Part shown: positions 63,737 through 64,000 of the stretch, one piece after another | How the letters are laid out: each line of letters opens with the position of its first letter | Numbering within the stretch: position 1 is the stretch's first letter | From: Petrosia ficiformis | Taxonomy: Eukaryota; Porifera; Demospongiae; Haplosclerida; Petrosiidae | Assembly (NCBI GenBank): GCA_947044365.1 | Contig: OX345636.1 | Span: 13,597,309 to 13,661,308, forward strand | Length of the DNA: 64,000 bases | Reading direction: 5' to 3' | The notes under the pieces: generated by a model | The model's database searches: none | Told to the model about the DNA's origin: nothing | The model's input: only the letters and a program-made list of their open reading frames with translations | Program-made: the position numbers and the translations under genes

Positions 63737-64000
63737 AAAAGTGTATGTTAGGTGTGTGTATGTTGATTTGTATGTATACAGTTTATCTGGATCGTGAGTA
63801 CATTAGTATTTGTATGCTTATGTGTGTATATACATGTACAATAATATATATACATGTAAACAGACACACGCATGTACATGTAAACATGTTTCTGCTATAT
63901 TTTTTTTAACTGAGGGTCAAAGCCAGGTTTGAAAACCATACAAAGGTGTATACATGTAGGTGCAAAATATACCAATCACATCTTTGCACTTATACATGTA
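63737..64000. repeat. Dispersed repeat R4
   Basis: Aligns with 15300-15530, ending in the same ACCAATCACATCTTTGCACTTATA word at the window edge. Confidence 0.6.

Overview
The window looks like non-model metazoan nuclear DNA, most likely from a demosponge; an Amphimedon-like genome is my best guess. This rests on the very AT-rich composition, the heavily repeated TACATGTA palindrome, tiny exons with GT-AG junctions, dense small inverted-repeat transposons, and relics of DIRS-like and LINE retroelements. There is no bacterial-style operon, rRNA or CRISPR array. Most open frames of 60-120 codons here have no support, so gene calls below rest on splice junctions, reading phase and comparison between copies inside the window.

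Layout. 1-890: a decayed 3' exon and an intact 55-nt internal exon of a recurring small-gene family. About 970-1114: a TATA box and possible non-coding first exon. 2058-12283: a tandem segmental duplication (about 5.1 kb and 4.5 kb). Each copy holds a five-part gene with coding exons in consistent phase that predicts a protein of about 115 residues with three hydrophobic stretches. Each copy also carries the same inverted-repeat transposon at the same 7-bp target duplication, an exon fragment and a LINE reverse-transcriptase relic. 12.5-20.2 kb: a tRNA-like SINE, a three-exon gene of the second family, a hAT-type MITE and a decayed DIRS-like element. 20.2-33 kb: dispersed repeats, another relic pair of the second family, a MITE carrying an exon, a short acidic terminal exon and Mutator-type and hAT-type MITEs. 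34-42.6 kb: another gene of the second family, a second nearly identical terminal exon and a 743-bp transposon. 43.87-60.6 kb: two direct copies of a roughly 6-kb block. Between them lie a two-exon gene of the second family, one more terminal exon and a 52-bp minimal transposon. 60.6-64 kb: repeats, a micro first exon, a hAT MITE and a transposon fragment with an open frame.

Two unrecognised gene families stand out. The 'NQY family' has tiny first exons beginning MExx or MDxx, a short hydrophilic second exon in phase 0 to 1, and a terminal exon of about 65-75 codons with a core of NQY, IIV, VPNCxYW, HPxT and GES. There are five open terminal exons and two relics. The other is the tandemly duplicated hydrophobic-protein pair. 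Both keep reading frame across splice junctions and show mainly synonymous changes in parts of their coding sequence. Two NQY terminal exons share 142 bp with two silent differences while their flanks are unrelated, which suggests gene conversion or very recent exon copying. I cannot assign a function to either family.
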